DNA of 64,000 nt from Lewinellaceae bacterium. GTDB taxonomy: Bacteria; Bacteroidota; Bacteroidia; Chitinophagales; Saprospiraceae. The position numbers were made by a program, and so were the translations under genes. The DNA is taken from assembly GCA_016711435.1 (NCBI GenBank), contig JADJSY010000083.1, forward strand, positions 62,001 to 126,000, in the 5' to 3' direction. This document shows, piece after piece, positions 25,578 to 35,531 of the stretch (within the stretch, counting starts at the first letter, position 1; each line of letters starts with the position of its first letter). Below the pieces are notes generated by a model that saw only the letters and a list, made by a program, of their open reading frames with translations, was not told the origin of the DNA and did no database searches.

Positions 25578-28276
25578 TCGAGGTGCTTTTTAATGGCCTT
25601 GTTTACTTTATCGGTGTTAAGTTCCGACACAGCCTTTTCCTTATTGGCATTCCAGGAGAAATCACGTCCTAATTCCAGGTAATAATTCAAGGTACCTGCC
25701 ACGTAACTATCCCCGGAGCGGTTTACTTTTTGTGAACTCAGCCAGCCCGATTTGGCGGCGTCGAGTTCGGCGGCAGTAAAACCTTCGTTGGCGGCGCGTT
25801 CAATTTCTTCTTTGAAAGCCGCCTCTATTTTCGACAGATTTTCAGGATTATAAATCATAAAGGACGAAAACGAGGCATCCTGATCCCAGTCGCTGGCGCT
25901 GAAACTGCCGCGCACCGTGTAACTCAAACCCTCTTTTTGGCGAATGCGCGTAGCCAGACGCGAATTCAGGAATCCGCCGCCGAGCATATAGCCGCCCAAT
26001 TCAACAGCCGCATATTCAGGATCGTCGGAACGCATCGCGAACCCGTAACCTGCCACATAAGCGGCATTGGCTTTGTCGGGCGTGTTGATTTCTTCCGTCC
26101 TGGGCGTAACGGGTTTGTAATCCATGCTGTATCGCTGGTAGCGCACAGGCGTTTTCCAGTCGCCGAACACTTCCTTCAGGGCTGTTTCCGTTGCTTTTAC
26201 GTCAAAATCGCCGACAATCGCCGCCGTACCATCCGAAGCGCCGTAAAAATCCTTGTAAAAGGTTTTCACCTGATCCAGCGTAACAGCCTTTATGGAAGCC
26301 AGTTGTTCATCAAAAGTTTCGGTATACCGCGGATCGTCTTTCGGGTAGGGCGGCGTAGAAATACGGCTGAATGTATTATAAGCCAGTGCCGTCGGGTCGG
26401 TTTTGGTTTCTTCGATACCTGCTAATTGTTCCTGCTTCATTTTGTCAAATTCATTCTGCGGGAAAGCGGGTTTGCGCAATATTTCACCTACAAGCCGGAT
26501 GACATCGGGCAGGTGTTCGCGATCCGTGTCGATCACCACCCTGGTGCCATTAGCCCCACCAAAAAAGTTGGCGCGCGCTTTCAGTTTGTCGAGGGCTTCC
26601 TTGAGTTGTTCGCGGTTTTTGCTTTCCGTTCCTTTATCGAGCATGGCAGCGGTAAAATCGCCGATGGTCGATTTGCCTTTTGCGGTTTCGAGCGTGCCGT
26701 AATTGAGCGAAATACTGACCGTGACGACATCGCCGCGGGTTTCTTTGGGTAGCAGCGCGTACTTCATGCCGTTGGGCAAGGTTTTGCGGGTCGTGCGTTT
26801 TTCCAGGTTTTCAGGCGTAGGATCGAAGTCTTCCCCCTGTGCCATCGGGGCTTTGCCTTTGTAGTCTTTGAGCAATTCCGCCAGATTCGGCGTAGCGGGA
26901 ATTTCGGAGCGGTCCGGGTTTTTATCCGGAATAAAAGTGCCGAGGGTGCGGTTGGCCGATTTGAAATATTTGGCTACCACCAGCATAATATCCTCGCGGG
27001 TAACTTTTTCGAGCTGGTCGCGGTAGAAAAATGCCAACCGCCAGTCGCCCGTGCCGACAAAGTTGCTGAGGCTAAGGCCTACGCGGCTGCTTTCTTTAAA
27101 AAACATTTCCTGGTTTTTCAGCAGCCGGACTTTGGCTTTGTCTATTTCCTCTTCTGTCGGTCCGTTTGTTTTCAAATCTTCCAGCACAGCGAGCATAATC
27201 TGGCTGGCCGAGTCGAGGGAGCCGTCTGCGCGGACTTCCGTCACAAAACGCGTCACGCCGCCTTCCGCAAAACCGGAAGCGCCACCGTAAACAGCCACTG
27301 CTTTTTTGCTTTCAACCAGGGCTTTGTACAAGCGACCGGTCGGTTCGTCCGTCAGGATATTGGAGAGCACTGAAAGTGCTGCATAGTCGGGATGCGCGCC
27401 CGAGCAACTGCGGTACATAGCTGAAAAAACCTGTACGTCGCCTACACGGCGCAGGGTCACCATACGTTCGCCATCCTGCGTAGGTTCTTCTGTGTAGGTG
27501 TTCACCAGTTGACGTTCCGGGCGGGGAATGGGCGAGAAGTACTCGTGCACCATGTCCAGTGTCTTTTGTTCGTCGAATTTGCCTGCAATCAGCAGCAATG
27601 CATTGTCTGGTTGATAATATTTCCGGTAAAATGCCTGCAAGCGTTCGATAGGCGCTTTTTCGATATCCGATTTTTCGCCGATGGTCGAGTGGCCGTAATT
27701 GTGGAAATTAAAGGCAGTGGCCATCATCCGCTTGTAGAGCACCGAGCCGGGGCTGTTTTCGCCTCTTTCGTATTCGTTGCGCACCACGCTGAATTCACTT
27801 TCCAGGTCTTTGCGGGCGATATAGGAATTGACCATCCGGTCGCTTTCCAGATCGAGCGCCCAGCGCAGGTTGACGTCGGTGGCGTCAAATGTTTCAAAGT
27901 AGTTAGTCCGGTCGAAAGACGTGGTGCCATTGGGTCGCGCGCCGTGTTCGGTGAGTTCCTGCGGAATGTTGGGGTGTTTGGGCGTACCTTTAAAAACGAG
28001 GTGTTCGAGCAGGTGCGCCATACCCGTTTCTCCGTAATCTTCGTGCCGTGAACCCACTTTATACGTGATATTTACCGTAACAATAGGTTTCGACATATCT
28101 GGAAATAACAACACCTGCAAGCCGTTGGCCAGCCGGTATTCCGTGATGCCTTCTACCGTTGTAACGTATTGTACGCCTTCCGGTAGTTTCAGTTTGGTTT
28201 GTGCGTGTGCAGAAATACTGACAAATAACGCGGCGAGCAAAAGTGGCAATCGCCATACAAATTTGGTTATCTTCAT
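25520..28276 (-). CDS. M16 family zinc peptidase, two-domain (pitrilysin/PqqL-like)
   Basis: A 918-residue periplasmic metallopeptidase with a signal peptide (MKITKFVWRLPLLLAALFVS, then SAHAQ). The inverted zinc motif H88-L-L-E91-H92 lies in MAHLLEHLVFKGT, with the third ligand expected in EFSVVRNEYERGEN about 75 residues later. The C-terminal half (from about residue 500, TRKTLPNGMKYALLPKETRGD) repeats the M16 fold without the zinc motif, so one chain carries the active and inactive halves of the clam-shell. It probably degrades peptides in the periplasm. The start at 28276 is the first ATG; the frame extends to 28336 but that part (HPLTSHLSLLTS) is translated hairpin. It ends 58 bases inside the run-on frame of the opposite gene. 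Confidence 0.92.
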   Translation of the reverse strand: MKITKFVWRLPLLLAALFVSISAHAQTKLKLPEGVQYVTTVEGITEYRLANGLQVLLFPDMSKPIVTVNITYKVGSRHEDYGETGMAHLLEHLVFKGTPKHPNIPQELTEHGARPNGTTSFDRTNYFETFDATDVNLRWALDLESDRMVNSYIARKDLESEFSVVRNEYERGENSPGSVLYKRMMATAFNFHNYGHSTIGEKSDIEKAPIERLQAFYRKYYQPDNALLLIAGKFDEQKTLDMVHEYFSPIPRPERQLVNTYTEEPTQDGERMVTLRRVGDVQVFSAMYRSCSGAHPDYAALSVLSNILTDEPTGRLYKALVESKKAVAVYGGASGFAEGGVTRFVTEVRADGSLDSASQIMLAVLEDLKTNGPTEEEIDKAKVRLLKNQEMFFKESSRVGLSLSNFVGTGDWRLAFFYRDQLEKVTREDIMLVVAKYFKSANRTLGTFIPDKNPDRSEIPATPNLAELLKDYKGKAPMAQGEDFDPTPENLEKRTTRKTLPNGMKYALLPKETRGDVVTVSISLNYGTLETAKGKSTIGDFTAAMLDKGTESKNREQLKEALDKLKARANFFGGANGTRVVIDTDREHLPDVIRLVGEILRKPAFPQNEFDKMKQEQLAGIEETKTDPTALAYNTFSRISTPPYPKDDPRYTETFDEQLASIKAVTLDQVKTFYKDFYGASDGTAAIVGDFDVKATETALKEVFGDWKTPVRYQRYSMDYKPVTPRTEEINTPDKANAAYVAGYGFAMRSDDPEYAAVELGGYMLGGGFLNSRLATRIRQKEGLSYTVRGSFSASDWDQDASFSSFMIYNPENLSKIEAAFKEEIERAANEGFTAAELDAAKSGWLSSQKVNRSGDSYVAGTLNYYLELGRDFSWNANKEKAVSELNTDKVNKAIKKHLDYSKMIVVKAGDFKKPAKP

Positions 28277-28280
28277 GATT

Positions 28281-28524
28281 ATAGAAGTGAGAAGTGAGAG
28301 GTGAGAAGTGAGAGGGTGGTGCTTCGCCTGAAGCATACAAGGCGGTCAAGCGAAATACATTATGGCGCCAAAGATAAAAAGCGCCATTGTTCTTTTTTCT
28401 CCAAAACGGCAAGTATGCGTTATGCGGGCATAATTAACCGGATTAAAGAAGTGAGAGGGCGTTACAAATGGCGCGCCCTCTCACCTCTCACCTCTCACCT
28501 CTCACTTCTCACTTCTCACTTCTA
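28281..28524. repeat. GTGAGAAG-family inverted repeat with a nested hairpin
   Basis: The left arm 28281-28315 (ATAGAAGTGAGAAGTGAGAG and onward) pairs with 28476-28524 (CCTCTCACCTCTCACC to CTTCTCACTTCTAT). Between them GTGAGAGGGCG (from 28451) and CGCCCTCTCAC (to about 28484) form a second hairpin. It lies upstream of the M16 start and ends six bases from the stop of the next gene on the same strand. The GGTGCTTCGCC piece of another family is inserted at about 28316. Confidence 0.8.
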
Positions 28525-28529
28525 TTTTT

Positions 28530-31500
28530 CTACCATCCCGGCACAAAATTCAACCCGAACGCCCAGCGCCTGTTCTCTTTTGGAACGGACAGAGGCAGCG
28601 CGAAATAAGGCTCCAGAACCATATAGTTGAACAGGTTGACCCGCAGCGATACGCCGGTAGAGAATACCGGTTTGCGCGCAATATGGTCTCGCCCGTCGAG
28701 CGGATCGGGGTCTTCCTTTCCAAAATCCGAGCGTTCATAAAAACTCAGACCGGCATCAAAAAACAGGTTCAGGTCGGTGATTAGAAAACCGGATTTGATG
28801 AGTGACAACTTGCGCGGCCCGGTGAAAGGCAGCCGCACCTCAAAGTTGCCAACCGCTATTTTACTTCCAAAAACCTGGTCAACGAGTTCGGGCGCATCTT
28901 CTGTCAGCACCTGCCGCGTATACCCCCGCATGAAATTGGGTTGGCCGACAAACAGCGGAAACAGATCGGCGGAATTGCGGCCAAAACGCCCGTATGCCAT
29001 ACCCCGCACCGCGAGGGTGACCGGTTTGGCGTAGAAGTACCTGCGGCCATCGAGCAGCAGGGTGGAAAAATTGAAATCGCCGAAATACTGTTCCACACCC
29101 AGGCGGTAGCGCCAGCCTTGCAAAGGCGCTGTCAGACCGAAATAGGAATTATCTCCTACCAGGGCGGCGCTTATATTTTGCAGGGCCAGTCCGGGTGATT
29201 TAGGCTCCCTGGTGCGTTGCGTAAACCGCGCAAAACCGTTGGCGTCGTAATAGGTGGCATAACGCGTGGTTCGGGAATTGTAAAATTCCAGGGCGCCGCC
29301 CAGTTCTACGCGTTTGGTGGTGGAGAAGGGGTAAAATACCACCCCGCCCACACGGTCCAGGAACAAGCGGTTGATCCCGATGGCTTCCTCCAGATAGGTC
29401 TGGGGAACGCCGCCTACCTCCAGTTCAACAAACTGTAAAGTGTTGTATGCCAGCGAACTATACGGAATGTGCGAAGCGTTGAAACCCCACCCAATACGTT
29501 TTTTATTGTTGATATAGGAAACCTGGCCGGCTGCGTCGGCCAATTCGCCGTTTAAAGCCAGTCCGGCATACACCTGATTGTTGCCGAGCACATCGCCGAA
29601 TAACATATCAACCCCGCCGGCCAGTCCTGCCGTTGTGCCGAAACTGGTGTTGCCGGTATTGACGCCCACACCTGTGCTACCCCAATATAATCGAGTTTGA
29701 ATTTGGGTTTGTACTTCTGTTCATTGGTGGCCGTACCGGCCAGTGCTTTCATGTTTTCGTCCATCAGCCGCAAGTTCGTATTGACAATATCGCGTTTACT
29801 TGGAAAGAAAGGCGGCAAAGCGGCAGGCGTCATATCTACCGAGAGTGGCTCCACTTCCACAGATGTAAAATCCTCTTCTTTGGCCTGGTGAATCACATAG
29901 GTACCTTTGTTGTAGTGGGTGTACAGAATGCGGTCGCGGTCTTCAGCAACAGTAATGGCCGGCGCATAGGGTGTGATACCCGTGATACCTGTTTGTAATT
30001 GCGTCAGTTGAAATACTTTTTTACTACCAAGGTCATATTTGTACAAATTCCGGAAACCGTCGCGATTGCTCAGGAAAAACAGGTTGCCTGCTTTGTCAAA
30101 CTGCGGATTCAGGTTGTCGGCGCCGGGGAAAACGTCAATATGTTCTTCCGTGTTGGTTGCTACATCCAGCAGCGCCAGGTTCATGTTCCACACTCCGTTG
30201 CTGCGGCCGCGCTGAAGGCTCAAAGCATCCGTCGAATAGGCGAGGTATTTCCCGTCGCTGCTCCAGGTGGCCAGTATTTCAGATGCGCGGCTATTGGTCA
30301 GGCGCTGTACTTTTTTTGATTTCAAATTGTAGGCATACAGGTCCGTCTGGCCGTTCACCAGTCCGCTCACTACGATGGTTTTGCCGTCGGGGCTCCAGGC
30401 CGGATTGCTGAATGCCGGAATGCCGGGAATACGGATTTTCTCCACCGTTTTGCCCCGCAGCGCGTCTTTCACAATCAAAATACTCCGGCCTTTTTCGTAG
30501 GCATCGAAGGCGAAACGTTTGCTGTCAGGCGACCAGGTCCCCGAACTTTCGATGGCGTTCAGTTGATCGATATGGCTGTCGCTGGATGTACTGGCTACTT
30601 TTTTCAGGATTTTTCCCGATTTGGCATCTGCCAGGAACAGGTCGGTAGTAAACAGGTTTTTTTCAGACAGAAAAATAACATACTTCCCATTGGGGCTGAG
30701 TACCGGGCCGATGTTCATATCGCCCGCATTGTCGTCGTCGAGCAGGGTTTTTCCGGGCAAATTTTCCTTTTTACCTTTTGTCACCCAGCGTCCGTAGTTA
30801 TTTTTGAGCGTTCCGCGCCAGGCTTCCGAAAGCGAATCGACCGTTGTGCCGAGGGTCATCGGAACGGCTGCTTTCAGGCCGTATTTAGCCGTATTCATGA
30901 AAAGAGGCTGAATCGACTCGTCGCCGTACACGCCGGTCACATACGCCCAGAACGATTGTCCCCAGCGGTAGGGGAAGTATTTAAAATTGTCGAGGTCCTT
31001 GATGCGCGGCAGGTCGTCGTTCAGCACGGCATCGCGCATCCAGAGCGACGTGTGGGCGTCGATGCGGCCAATGGACAGGTATTCAGCCAGGCCTTCCACC
31101 ATCCAGAGCGGCAGGTTCGCCATATTCTGCATATTGGTCGAGTCGCCATCCAGCACCATGTGGTACTGAAAAGCATGCACCAGTTCGTGGCCCAGCACAT
31201 GGTGGGTTTGCTGGTTGGTCATGGCGATGGGGAAAATAACGCGGTTGCGAAGCCCCTCCGTCACCCCACCGGTGCCGACGCTGATGTCACCCTGAATGGT
31301 ATTGGTTTGTTGAAAACCGGAATGATCGTTGTAGATCACCAGCGGGTTTTTGTCCCGAAAAGTGTCGCGCAGGACAGCCTGGTGCATGGCGTACCAGAGT
31401 TCGGCAGATTCCGCCAGTTCCTGTCGCCTGTCGGGGCTGTTCAGGTATTCATAAATGAGAAAATGCGGCGTTTCCAGCACTTTAAAATCGTGCTGCTGGT

Positions 31501-31591
31501 AACGCGGTTTGTTGCGCCCGAAATATTGGGCAGATGCGCTGTGGGCAAAACCAAGCGTCAGCAATAAAGAGAAAAACAAAATGCGTTTCAT
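28530..31591 (-). CDS. Surface metalloprotease-propeller-outer-membrane-barrel fusion, one frameshift
   Basis: Merged, this gene encodes about 1020 residues. After a signal peptide (MKRILFFSLLLTLGFAHSASA) comes a gluzincin-like protease domain with H135-E-L-V-H139 in GHELVHAFQYH and a downstream WMVEGLAEYLS supplying the third ligand. Residues about 280-620 hold TolB/PD40-like blades (SPNGKYVIF, WSPDSKRFAFD, WSPDGKTIVVSG, WSSDGKYLAYS). The C-terminal 380 residues are an outer-membrane beta-barrel of the surface-antigen type ending in the aromatic NFVPGW. The frame breaks at the C4 run 29680-29683; one more base gives DYIGGSTGVGVNTGNT. The combination suggests a protein anchored by its barrel with the protease and propeller exposed. 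The substrate is unknown. Confidence 0.83.
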
Positions 31592-31831
31592 GGTTCTATC
31601 AATTTAAGACAAAGACTTGTTATGATATACATACGTCTTACAGACATTGATAAACACGAAAACCACCCAAAAATATAATTTAAAGTTTGTTAGCGTTGCG
31701 TTAAAAGGCGGGATTTTAGCATTTTCGGGGTGGAATAATAACAGCCCATGGCTCACAAAAAGCCGCCTTGTTTCCATGCTTGCCCGGGAATTACTACCAT
31801 TGCCCTTTTGCTTGCCCTTTGCCTTTTATTT

Positions 31832-32611
31832 ATGCTATCTGCCCTTTTGCGTTTTTGCTGGATCGGTTGCTGTGCCGCGGCTATGTTGCTGCAAACACTG
31901 GTATTGCTCGACAAGCCATTGGAAGGTCAGGCGTTGCTCCTGGGTTTTGTGTTTGGCGCCACCTTGTTTGGGTATTATTTCACGAGCCGGGAGCGTTGGC
32001 AACGCGGACTCGCCTATCTCGCCGGAGGAGGCGCCTTGTGGTGCCTGGCCTGGTTGCCCCGCAGCATGGTGCTTCAGGTATCTGTTCCAGGCATTGTCTG
32101 GGCGCTGTATTATTTTGCCGGAGCGCGCAGCCTGCGCCGACTACGTTGGTTAAAACCCGTTTCCATTGCGTTTGCCTGGGCCTGGGTAACCGTCTGGCTG
32201 CCCCTGGATACGCATGAATGGTCAGCAGCGATACTGATATTTGCGGGCCGCGCGGCATTCCTGTTTGCCCTGGCCCTTGCCTGCGACCTCATGGATGTGC
32301 ACGACGACCGGCAAGAAAAATTGCTCACATTGGCGCAACATTTTGGCGAACAAAATACTTTTAGATGGATCCACAAAGCCCTGATAGCTGCGGGACTCGT
32401 ATGTATCCTGAATTATTTTTGTAAAATTTACAGTCTTTGGGCAATGATCGCTTTGTTGCTGAGTTTAGGATGCAGCGCCGGCTGGCTGCGTTTTATTCGA
32501 AACCATCATTATTGGGAGCACAGGCAAAAATTCTGGATCGATGCACTGATGATGGTACAGTTTATGACTGTCCTGGGCGTTGAAGTGTTGACTTCCTTAA
32601 AATGGAGATAA
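31832..32611 (+). CDS. UbiA-superfamily-like polytopic membrane protein
   Basis: A 259-residue protein (287 from the earlier ATG at 31748) with about 8 hydrophobic helices. The segment ACDLMDVHDDRQEKLLTLAQHFG near residue 150 resembles the second Asp-rich loop of UbiA prenyltransferases (DxxD then a Thr-Leu-ariable motif), but I do not find the first NDxxDxxxD loop, so activity as a prenyltransferase is uncertain. I prefer the start at 31832 because the preceding 80 bases are a TTGCCCTTTTGC-type repeat seen in other leaders of this window. It is divergent from the protease-barrel gene and alone in its orientation for 190 bp. It may be a degenerate UbiA paralogue involved in quinone, carotenoid or lipid metabolism; this is inference only. 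Confidence 0.6.
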   Translation: MLSALLRFCWIGCCAAAMLLQTLVLLDKPLEGQALLLGFVFGATLFGYYFTSRERWQRGLAYLAGGGALWCLAWLPRSMVLQVSVPGIVWALYYFAGARSLRRLRWLKPVSIAFAWAWVTVWLPLDTHEWSAAILIFAGRAAFLFALALACDLMDVHDDRQEKLLTLAQHFGEQNTFRWIHKALIAAGLVCILNYFCKIYSLWAMIALLLSLGCSAGWLRFIRNHHYWEHRQKFWIDALMMVQFMTVLGVEVLTSLKWR

Positions 32612-32776
32612 AAAACAGACAATCAACACATTGTATTTTACTCTGTGTTGTTGAAAACAGGATTTTTCGCTTCGTTGTCACAGCCTTGAACTGTCGGGCG
32701 AAAGACGTGTTTAGAATAAAAGTATATGAATTAAACAGATAGCAATATTTTTTCCACCTGTAACCGGGAGAAAGCC

Positions 32777-32784
32777 TATTTTTG
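32777..32784 (+). promoter_or_regulatory. Candidate -7 element close to a start codon
   Basis: TATTTTTG matches TAnnTTTG exactly and lies only 17 bases before the ATG at 32802, implying a leader of about 10 bases. A TTTCC stretch 23 bases upstream is the best -33 candidate. Confidence 0.45.
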
Positions 32785-32801
32785 AAACCAAATTATATCC
32801 T

Positions 32802-33575
32802 ATGGTACGTTTTTTCTTTTGTTTGCTTTTGCTGTTCGCCGTGGCTTCTGAAGGATTGTCGCAGAGCGGATTCAAGCCGCCTGCAACAGGTGTAGGTGTT
32901 ATTTACAATACCGAGACGACCCTCAATATGAAACTGGTGACGCATCGCAGTTTTGCGATAGGCATGGAGTTCGGTCGTTTGCAGACGTACGATAAAACGA
33001 AGTATTACCATATCGGTATCGGGGAAATTAAACATTCGAAAGAATTCCGCCAAAGCGCCGACCCTTCCGTGAGCCGCTCTTTCAGGCCCTATGTTTTTGG
33101 CAAACAAAACAACCTGCTGGTCATCCGTGCCGGCTGGGGCATGAAACGTTACTTCTCTGAAAAAGCCAAACAAAAAGGTGTGGCCATCGGCATGAGTTAT
33201 AGTTTCGGACCGTCGCTCGGATTGTTGAAACCGTACTATCTGGCGCTGCGATATACTGCCGACGGCGCAGGTAACAGCCGGATTTTACACGAAAAATACT
33301 CGGAAGAAAACGCTGACGTGTTTCTCGACAATACCCGCATTCTCGGCGCTTCTCCGTTTACCCGCGGTCTCGGAAAATTCGGATTCCGGCCCGGCGCAAA
33401 TGCCAGCGTCGCCCTGCACCTGGACTGGGGCGCTTTCGATGACTTTGTCAAAGCGCTCGAACTCGGTCTGATGATAGATGCCTTTGCTCAAAAAGTGCCC
33501 ATCCTGGTGTCTTCACAGAATGACCGTTTATTCTTCAACTTCTTCCTAAATTTGCAGCTCGGAAAACGAAAGTAA
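32802..33575 (+). CDS. Predicted outer-membrane beta-barrel protein of unknown function
   Basis: A 257-residue protein with a signal peptide (MVRFFFCLLLLFAVASEGLSQ) and a mature part rich in alternating hydrophobic/polar segments (VGVIYNTETTLNMKL, FAIGMEFG, LLVIRAGWGMKRYF, VAIGMSYSFGPSLGLLKPYYLALRY, NASVALHLDWG, FFNFFLNLQLGKRK), which suggests an 8- to 10-strand barrel. I recognise no named family; similar conserved proteins of unknown function occur in Bacteroidota. It is monocistronic between a UbiA-like gene and the lipA hairpin. Confidence 0.65.
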   Translation: MVRFFFCLLLLFAVASEGLSQSGFKPPATGVGVIYNTETTLNMKLVTHRSFAIGMEFGRLQTYDKTKYYHIGIGEIKHSKEFRQSADPSVSRSFRPYVFGKQNNLLVIRAGWGMKRYFSEKAKQKGVAIGMSYSFGPSLGLLKPYYLALRYTADGAGNSRILHEKYSEENADVFLDNTRILGASPFTRGLGKFGFRPGANASVALHLDWGAFDDFVKALELGLMIDAFAQKVPILVSSQNDRLFFNFFLNLQLGKRK

Positions 33576-33576
33576 G

Positions 33577-33780
33577 TGTTTGGTGTTTGGTGTATAGTGT
33601 TTGGGGCGCTTCGCCTTTGGCTGATGTTTTGGTATTTTAGTGTTTTTGGGTGCTTCGCCTAAACCACTCACGGTTGCCGAGGGCAACGTGCGCAAAAAAT
33701 ACTAAGACACTAAAATACCAAAACACGAAAACACCAGCCAAAGGCGAAGCGCCCCAAACACCAAACACTAAACACCACAC
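33577..33780. repeat. Long inverted repeat, GTGTTTGG/GGCGCTTCGCC family, in the lipA leader
   Basis: A left half (33577-33660) with GTGTTTGGTGTTTGGTGTAT, GGGGCGCTTCGCCTTTGGCT and TTTTGGTATTTTAGTGTTTT pairs with 33697-33780. The segment GTGTTTGGGGCGCTTCGCCT and its complement form at least 26 exact pairs. It starts one base after the previous stop and ends six bases before the lipA start. Confidence 0.88.
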
Positions 33781-33786
33781 ACCTCC

Positions 33787-34668
33787 ATGCTGGAACTTCC
33801 CATCGTCGATAATAATACAGGCACGGCGCGTCCAAAACGCCCCGAATGGCTCAAAGTACGCCTGCCTATGGGTGAAAACTACCGCAATGTGCGCAGCATC
33901 GTGGACGAATTTAATCTCCATACCATTTGTCAGAGCGGTAGTTGCCCGAATATGGGCGAGTGCTGGGGAGCGGGCACGGCCACCTTTATGATCCTGGGAA
34001 ATGTATGTACCCGCTCCTGTTCCTTTTGCGCTGTAAAAACAGGCCGGCCCACAGAATACGACGAAGATGAACCGCGCCGCGTAGCAGAAGCCATCTGGCT
34101 GATGAAAGTAAAACACGCCGTACTCACTTCCGTCAACCGCGACGAACTCAAAGACCGGGGCGCCGAAATCTGGTACCAAACCGTCAGGGCCGTGAAAGAA
34201 CGCAGCCCGGAAACAACCATTGAAACCCTGATCCCCGACGTAAAATCGAATTGGGAAGCCCTCGAACGTATGATCTCCGGCGGACAGGAAGTGGTGAGCC
34301 ACAATATGGAAACGGTTCCGCGGCTCTATCGCAAAGTGCGCCCGCAAGCAAAATATGAACGCAGCCTCGAACAAATTCAACGCATCAAAAACTACGGTAA
34401 ACGCACCAAAACCGGTATCATGGTCGGACTGGGCGAATCACCTGAAGAGGTGTACGAAACGATGGATCACCTTGTGGCGTACGGCTGCGATATCCTGACC
34501 ATCGGCCAGTACCTGCAACCCACTAAAATGCACCTTGAAGTGGCCGAATATATCCATCCCGATCTGTTTGCCGAATACCGCGAAGTGGGACTGCAAAAAG
34601 GCCTTAGATATGTAGAAAGCGGCCCTCTGGTGCGTTCTTCCTACCACGCGGAACGACATGTTTTCTAA
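33787..34668 (+). CDS. lipA: Lipoyl synthase
   Basis: A 293-residue radical-SAM enzyme that inserts two sulfurs into octanoyl-lysine on lipoyl domains, such as that of the E2 protein at 62.6-63.9 kb. Both iron-sulfur sites are complete: the auxiliary cluster C48, C53, C59 (CQSGSCPNMGEC) and the radical-SAM cluster C74, C78, C81 (CTRSCSFC). The C-terminal RSSYHAE contains the conserved Ser that caps the auxiliary cluster. Length and order are standard. The ATG at 33787 gives the usual short N-terminal extension. It overlaps the next gene by 11 bases, suggesting co-translation. No lipB lies nearby. Confidence 0.96.
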   Translation: MLELPIVDNNTGTARPKRPEWLKVRLPMGENYRNVRSIVDEFNLHTICQSGSCPNMGECWGAGTATFMILGNVCTRSCSFCAVKTGRPTEYDEDEPRRVAEAIWLMKVKHAVLTSVNRDELKDRGAEIWYQTVRAVKERSPETTIETLIPDVKSNWEALERMISGGQEVVSHNMETVPRLYRKVRPQAKYERSLEQIQRIKNYGKRTKTGIMVGLGESPEEVYETMDHLVAYGCDILTIGQYLQPTKMHLEVAEYIHPDLFAEYREVGLQKGLRYVESGPLVRSSYHAERHVF

Positions 34669-35461
34669 CAGATTGCCGCCTGCCGATACCGCTCAAATGG
34701 CCGATATGCTGGAGGCGGCCTTTAGAAATTATAATACGCCCGGCTTTATTGCCGACGACCCTATTTCCATTCCGCATGGTTTCAGCCGCTTGCAAGACCG
34801 GGAGATTATCGGTTTCTGGGCGGCTACACTCGCCTGGGGACAACGGAAAACCATTATTCAGAGTGCCCGGCGGCTGGTGGAACTGATGGATGGCGCACCC
34901 TATGATTTTATAATGAATCATGTGGAACAGGATCGCTCCCGCTTCCTCGATTTCAAACACCGCACGTTTCAGGCCACCGACACTTTGTGGTTCCTGGAGT
35001 TTTTCCAGCAATATTACCGGAAACACAACTCGCTGGAAAACGCCTTTGCCAGGCACCTGCTGCCCGATGACGCCACGACGGAACGGGCACTGGCCGGTTT
35101 TCACCGCGACTTTTTCGATCACCCCGACGCGCCTGACCGCACCCGCAAACACGTGGCTACGCCCGAACGCGGCTCTACCTGCAAACGCCTCAATATGTTC
35201 CTGCGCTGGATGGTGCGCCAAGACGAAGCCGGTGTAGACTTCGGTGTTTGGCAGCAAATCAGTCCCGCACAATTACTTATTCCCCTCGACGTACATGTAG
35301 AACGTGTAGCCCGCCGGTTCGGCCTATTGCAACGCCCTCAAACAGACTGGAAGGCTGTGCTGGAGCTCACGGAAAATCTCCGGGCTTTCGATCCGCTGGA
35401 TCCGGTGAAGTACGATTATGCGCTGTTCGGGATGGGGGTGCTGGAGAGGACTCGGGGATAG
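34658..35461 (+). CDS. TIGR02757/DUF2400 family protein
   Basis: A 267-residue soluble protein with the family landmarks: DPISIPHGFSRLQDREIIGF near residue 35, FWAATLAWGQRKTI, then G172-S-T-C-K-R-L-N-M-F-L-R-W-M-V, IPLDVHVERVARRFGLL (about 208-224) and the C-terminal DPVKYDYALFGMGVLE. The family is conserved in Bacteroidota and some others; its biochemical role is unknown, though its fold suggests a link to helix-hairpin-helix DNA glycosylase-like proteins (inference). It overlaps lipA, so the two are probably one transcript. It is followed by a 360-bp gap with a nested inverted repeat. Confidence 0.88.
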   Translation: MFSNRLPPADTAQMADMLEAAFRNYNTPGFIADDPISIPHGFSRLQDREIIGFWAATLAWGQRKTIIQSARRLVELMDGAPYDFIMNHVEQDRSRFLDFKHRTFQATDTLWFLEFFQQYYRKHNSLENAFARHLLPDDATTERALAGFHRDFFDHPDAPDRTRKHVATPERGSTCKRLNMFLRWMVRQDEAGVDFGVWQQISPAQLLIPLDVHVERVARRFGLLQRPQTDWKAVLELTENLRAFDPLDPVKYDYALFGMGVLERTRG

Positions 35462-35531
35462 CAGAAAGAAGTTGTCTTACAAGTCGGCATTCAAAAATAA
35501 AAACCAATTTTAGTTTTACTATTCGCGCTTA

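Noticed and set aside
30563..31567. 334-codon plus-strand frame
   Set aside because: Antisense shadow of the protease-barrel gene, which has HELVH and clear propeller blades.
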